From: Epiperipatus broadwayi
Lineage: Eukaryota > Onychophora > Udeonychophora > Euonychophora > Peripatidae
Reading direction: 5' to 3'
DNA length: 64,000 nucleotides
Assembly (NCBI GenBank): GCA_028023455.1
Contig: JAQFVV010000012.1
Coordinates: forward strand, 8,530,499 to 8,594,498
Part shown: piece after piece, positions 59,395 through 64,000 of the stretch
Layout of the letters: each line of letters begins with the position of its first letter
How positions within the stretch are numbered: the stretch's first letter is position 1
Made by a program: the position numbers and the translations under genes
Notes under the pieces: generated by a model
What the model saw: only the letters and a program-made list of their open reading frames with translations
Databases searched by the model: none
What the model was told of the DNA's origin: nothing

Positions 59395-60498
59395 GATTTG
59401 AACACAGACTTTTAAGCTCCCTTTAGCTATCCACTCTATCTCATACAACCAATACACATGATCACACACATGTGAAAAAGATAAATGATCTCTAATATAT
59501 GTATTTTGTGCTAAACCAGCACTCCTCAGTTGGTTCAGATCGTCATCTCTCATACATATATATAATCAGTGCTCAGTTTATATTAATATAGAAAATCTTC
59601 AAACTTTAAAGGACAGGTTTCAATCTACTTCATCCTCTGACTCTTTAACCACCCACACCTTGAAAATCTGATGATCCGAATGCCCAAATCTCTTGTTGAT
59701 GCCAATATTATTGTTAGGCCCATGTTGACTTTAAATCAGTTTTATTCCTCATGTATAGGACCTTATCCATTTAAATACATAGAAGAGGAATGGGCAGGAT
59801 ACAGGCTGAATCTGCAATATTTTGAATACAATTATAATTTATGTACTTGGAGTTTAGATGTAATTAGAGGAGTCGAATACAGACTTTCAAGCTCCCTTCA
59901 GCTTTCCACTCTGTCTTATGTAACCAATGCACATAACCACACACATGTGAAAATGTTAAATGATCTCCAATATATGCATTTTGTGCTGTACGAGCACTTG
60001 TCATTTGGTCCAGATCATCATTTCCCATACATATATATAATTAGTGCTCAGTTTATATTAAGATAACAAATCTTCAAACTTTAATAGATAGGTTTCAATC
60101 TACTCCATTCTCCAACTCTTCAGTCATCCACACCTTTGGAAATCTGATGAGATTTGAGCATTCCATCATCAGATTTTTAATGGTGTGGATGGCTGAAGAG
60201 TTGGAGGATGGAGTAGATTGAAGCCTGTCCATTAAAGCTTGAAGGTTTTATATCTTAATATAAACTGAGCACTGATTATATATATATAGGAGATGATAAA
60301 CTGGACCAACTGAGGTGCTGGTTCAGTACGAAATACATATATTGGGGATCATTTATTTACCTTTTTCATATGTGTGATCACGTGTATTGGTTGTATAAGA
60401 TAGAGGAATAACTGAAAGGAACTTGAAAGTCCATGTTTAAATTCTGTATAATTACATCTAAACTCAAAGTATATAAAGAATACTTGTATTGAAAATAA
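59395..60498. mobile_element. Palindromic repeat cluster (copies A, B and inverted C)
   Basis: Copy A (59,395-59,690) and copy B (from about 59,871) are direct repeats about 477 bp apart. Copy C (about 60,170-60,498) is the reverse complement of B, and the pairing extends outward to about 59,815. The centre is near 60,153. Shared blocks are CAGTGCTCAGTTTATATTA, GGTTTCAATCTACT-CAT and CACACATGTGAAAA. The plus frame 59,671-60,066 lies across B and is not a gene. It may be a MITE-like element or a short repeat moved next to an inverted copy. Confidence 0.75.
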
Positions 60499-62304
60499 AA
60501 TATAGAATTGTTAATTTTTTTCTTTTATCTTTTGCTCACAGTCAAAAATTGATAACAAATAAACTAAATTGATTTTTTTTTTTAATTGTTAAATTTTGTT
60601 CATGAGTTTTTCCGCATAGACTATTCCTAAGTTTTGGCGTTATGATATTAGATGCAAAAGGGAACAGATTTTAGAAGATTACTATTTTCGTTTTTCAGTT
60701 ATTTTGAGAAAAATGTAGATTTGCAAACTTTTCTTTTTATTTTAAATGCAGATGAGAATCAATGTGTATCACATGTAATAATAGCACACAAATATATTTT
60801 CATTACAACCCTGAAGGCTAATCTAAAACAGCTTAAATATTATAAGTTTTCGCCATTGTGGCGATTAGATTACTTGTTTTCAACTTGAATAAAACTTTAC
60901 GAGTTTGTATTAATTAAGCAAAAAATTATGCAAAATTTTTTCAAAAAAAAAAAAACAACTCAACGAAAATGAACATGATTTTATTTTAAATAGTATCTAA
61001 CTCTGGTGCAATACTCTGCAATCCATTCAAGTTCTCTATATTGATAAGATAAAGTTTCTTTTCATTCATAAATTGATGTAAAATACTGAATTAATTTTAA
61101 ATATTGCAGAATATTTTTTGTCATATCTTTGAACAATCGATAATAGTGATCTACTTTCCATCTGTGATTTTATTTCACTTTTTATATTTTAAAAATAATA
61201 TATAATTTTTACTAGCCTAATTTATAATTTTTAAAGGATCCTTAATTTACGAGTTCATAATTATATTTTTGATCCAGTCCATTTTTTATCATTTATTACA
61301 CTAGTTATTAAAGTAAACTTTTTTTACATTTATTCTATTAAAATATATTATGACCTCTGCTTGAATTTAGTTTTAGGTAACAGAAAAATGATATTGGATT
61401 ATAGTTCATAGTAGTTCTTCTCTTTATTATTTATTAACAACTATTTATCTCATTCTAAATCTTATTATACTTTCAAAAACAAATTTATTACACATTTAAA
61501 CCAAAAAAATACAGACTGAAAAGCACAAAACAAGCAAAAGGTTGTAAGATAGCATGTAAAAAAAAAGGGAAAATGTTCATATTTGAGTTGATGTTTTGTC
61601 CAGAAAACATTTGTGATTTGATTGATGGCTCAAAAATAAATCATAGAAGCATGATTTCTCTAAAGTTCATTCTCTCTGTTCCCCCAGTTCCAACATCTAC
61701 TTATGGTTAGTGCAGCAGGGAAGATTAAGATAAGGTGTTATTAATAGGTAATATTAGTATTCATGTTTCAGTTTCATGGAGTGATGTATGGTATATTTTG
61801 TTAGTTCTGATTGGCATTATATCCAAGTTAGATTATCTATATTTTAGCTTATTTTGAAGATTTAGTGCATTGCTGATTGAGTGGTTTAAGGTTATGATAT
61901 ATTTAGAAGTGTTGGTGTGTACATTTGTTCATTAATATGAAAGATCGTGTTTATTCTTGGTTGGCTTCTCCACTTTTTGGTGACATTTTAGTCAATAGTG
62001 ACTCAACAAGTGGCAAAGTTGTGAAAGAGTTTTATATAAATGCAATGGAATCCCAGGTTTGTGCAGCTGTGAAGGGATCAGCAGTGCACATATTTCTATC
62101 CATTTCTTTGTTTAGGATCTGCCAAAATGCTGTGGATATATTATTCAGGATATCTGCCTGGAATACCAACTTGGCAGTGCAATACTCAGATGGAGATGTT
62201 GATTATGGCTGAAAGCTGCATTTTGGAGAATACACCTCTTTCAATTGCCATTTTGAGGTTCATTTGGATGTGATTTCTTATCATGTTTTGCTGAAAGTGA
62301 GTTC
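60499..62304. other. Interval; right end may belong to the LINE downstream
   Basis: From 60,499 to about 61,650 nothing is recognised (plus frame 60,652-60,888 has no known features). From about 61,680 to 62,304 the base composition rises, and minus-strand frames can be followed in pieces after the CCHC motif, so this is probably the 3' end of the LINE at 62,305-63,800. The plus frame 61,925-62,212 is likely its shadow. Confidence 0.4.
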
Positions 62305-63800
62305 TTAAATTTTCAAAGTTGTACATTCAAAGAGGAAATGATTGGTAGTCTCTTCCTGTCTAAGGCACAGAATACAGGTAGGGTCAATATCCTGCCCCCT
62401 TTTATAGTGCAGGAAGACATTTGTTAGGAGAGCACACAGGCTCAATTTCAACAGAAAGTCTGATTTTGGTGGTAACTTCCAGAACATGATCATCATTATT
62501 ATTCAAGGGATATTGATTGAAAGACAGCTGGGGATCTTCTGCTTTTGGTGATCAAGAAGATCGAACACTTCCCAATATGTAAATTTTCTTTGAAATAAGG
62601 TTGGCATTATTAAAGATAAAGTTGATCTGCTGTTGAAGTAACAAGGCATGTTCTCTGGAGGTGGCCAATCGGTAAGTTGAATGTTCTTTTCCGGAAGTGG
62701 ACATTGAGCACATTCATTTTCTTTGAAGATGTTGTATTGTACATTATGAGTGTGATGCAAGTTGAATGTAGTTAGTGACTGCAGTGAGAGACCATTTAAA
62801 GTTTTGGGCTTTTGTAGGATTCTTAAGCTGATCACAGGTGATTGGCCCACCCAACATAGTTTTCTGCAGGCAGTTTATACTTTGTTGACAAATACTTTGG
62901 TGGTGATGATCTCTGCCAAATAGTATATTATTTTTGGAAGAATAAGAGCATTTAATAGGGTTATTTTGGACAAGGATGCAATTGTGGTCTCAATTTTATC
63001 AAGTAAATAAGTCCTATAACTCTTTACACATCACCATAGGGGATTTTGATAGGTGAAATCCCAGAAATTTTTGTGGTACCACTTCAAATACACTGAAGAT
63101 CTTCCAGCCAGTAAGAATTGACCAAGTAGCTAATTTTTTTAAGGTTGACCAGGAGACCAATTAATTTGACATGATGGTCAAGGAGTTGTTCTAGCCTACC
63201 CAGTTCATCATTGGATGAAAGAAACACAACTACATCATCCATGTAGGGGATGTGAATGATGTTCTCATTAAGTAGTGGAACAGTGATACCAGAGAACATG
63301 GCTTCAATATTCATCAGCATTGTATTAATATAGGCAGCAAAGTGAAGTGCACTCAGGTGAGAACCTTGAGGAATTAAGATATAGGGCATATAACCTGGGG
63401 TAATACATCCATCTATGGATAAGAACACTTCACGATTGTAAAGAAGGTTCTCAATCATTTGTATGTATATGGGTGGTACACTAAGCTATTCCAGGACATT
63501 GAGGAGCACATCAATTCCCACAGAGTTGAATGCCCCAGTTATAAAAAGCTGGATTGCAACAGATCAGGTTTTCCTTTGCCTCCACACATGATTAACCAGG
63601 AGTCTGAACTGGCTGATAGTGTCAGATGTTGAAGTGCCTTTTTTGGCAAATTGATAGTGTGAAAGTTGTTTGATTATGTTATATTGAATCTTATCTTTAA
63701 TGATGCTCTCGATGATCTTTGTCAATAGGGGGATCATCGAGATGGGGTGCAGGTTATTAAGATTTGGTTGTGCATTGCACTTCTTTAAAAATGGTACCAT
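62305..63800 (-). pseudogene. LINE reverse transcriptase with C-terminal CCHC motif, broken
   Basis: The minus strand gives RT blocks in order: MVPFLKKCNAQPN and LHPISMIPLLTKIIESII (63,800-63,564); SSFFITGAFNSVGIDVLLNV near 63,520 (the A-F-D region, D changed to N); YILIPQGSHLSALHFAAYIN and HIPYMDDVVVFLSSNDE in 63,458-63,084 (active site Y-M-D-D, both D kept); GLLVNLKK; then LNGLSLQSLTTFNL in 62,850-62,503. The last frame (62,496-62,305) has LPPKSDFLLKLSLCALLTN and CILCLRQEETTNHFLFEC, a C-x2-C-x8-H-x4-C motif found after RT in L1/Tx1- or R2-like LINEs. Frames are broken between blocks. The N-terminal part lies beyond the window. Confidence 0.8.
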
Positions 63801-64000
63801 GGAAATGGGACATAATTTATTAGGTAATGACTTACAGTGGTGATGAGGTCTATCATTTTAAATCTTATTTATAAATATGTGAAACTACAATAAGTTAATC
63901 TATAAGTCAACAATTTATTTTGACTTATCATTCATCATTTCTAATAAAAAGTTTACATATTTATTTTGCACAATTTTTTTATAGTCTCATTTTTATTTTC
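63801..64000. other. Right edge, AT-rich
   Basis: AT-rich sequence after 63,860 shows no coding signal. The LINE is probably 5'-truncated or decayed near 63,850. Confidence 0.4.

Noticed and set aside
59671-60066. 131-codon plus ORF
   Set aside because: It lies across palindromic repeat copy B, and the equivalent part of copy A is not open in the same way.

Overview
The window is an AT-rich (roughly three quarters A+T) animal nuclear sequence made almost entirely of transposable elements in different stages of decay. No complete host gene could be recognised. Ty3/gypsy, RTE, CR1/Jockey-like, zinc-knuckle LINE, Penelope-like and tRNA-derived SINE sequences occur together, which fits a metazoan with a large AT-rich genome (a planarian-type flatworm, a hydrozoan or similar). 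The species cannot be fixed from the sequence.

Left part (1-15,376): Ty3/gypsy DNA, all on the minus strand. Reading the minus strand from right to left: a 4.5 kb 3' region of an upstream copy (15,376-10,847), a polypurine tract, one short LTR (about 10,564-10,832), a primer-binding site, a leader, gag (9,813-7,517), a frame-broken pol (7,357-4,727), then the same 4.5 kb 3' region again (4,737-204), a polypurine tract and the start of the next LTR (189-1). This looks like two head-to-tail elements sharing one LTR. The long direct repeat is therefore better read as the 3' region plus LTR than as a giant LTR. It carries an unidentified decayed ORF.

Middle part (15,377-36,989): short tRNA-derived SINEs (six copies, several with clear target-site duplications), a 4 kb foldback element (17,774-21,785), two small palindromic elements (26,855-27,080 and 32,625-32,863), a Penelope-like remnant with a GIY-YIG-like ORF between inverted repeats that hold hammerhead-like motifs (27,828-28,968), and long AT-rich stretches without recognisable genes.

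Right part (36,990-64,000): a full-length, apparently intact RTE-type retrotransposon with an 11-bp target-site duplication (37,001-39,966, one 942-codon ORF on the minus strand) beside a very decayed relative (40,560-41,450); a 257-bp retro-insertion with a 16-bp duplication; a broken two-ORF LINE (43,329-47,183, plus strand) meeting a CR1/Jockey-like LINE tail to tail (48,600-47,329, minus); a second LINE ORF1 fragment; a decayed LTR element with a coiled-coil Gag remnant (49,860-54,624); a second Penelope GIY-YIG remnant (57,945-57,715, minus); a palindromic repeat cluster (59,395-60,498); and a LINE with an RT and a CCHC motif at the right edge (63,800-62,305, minus).

The parts do not act as one pathway. 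The window is a nested archive of selfish elements, in which the RTE copy is the only one that looks young enough to be active, and the SINEs may depend on an RTE- or LINE-type machinery.
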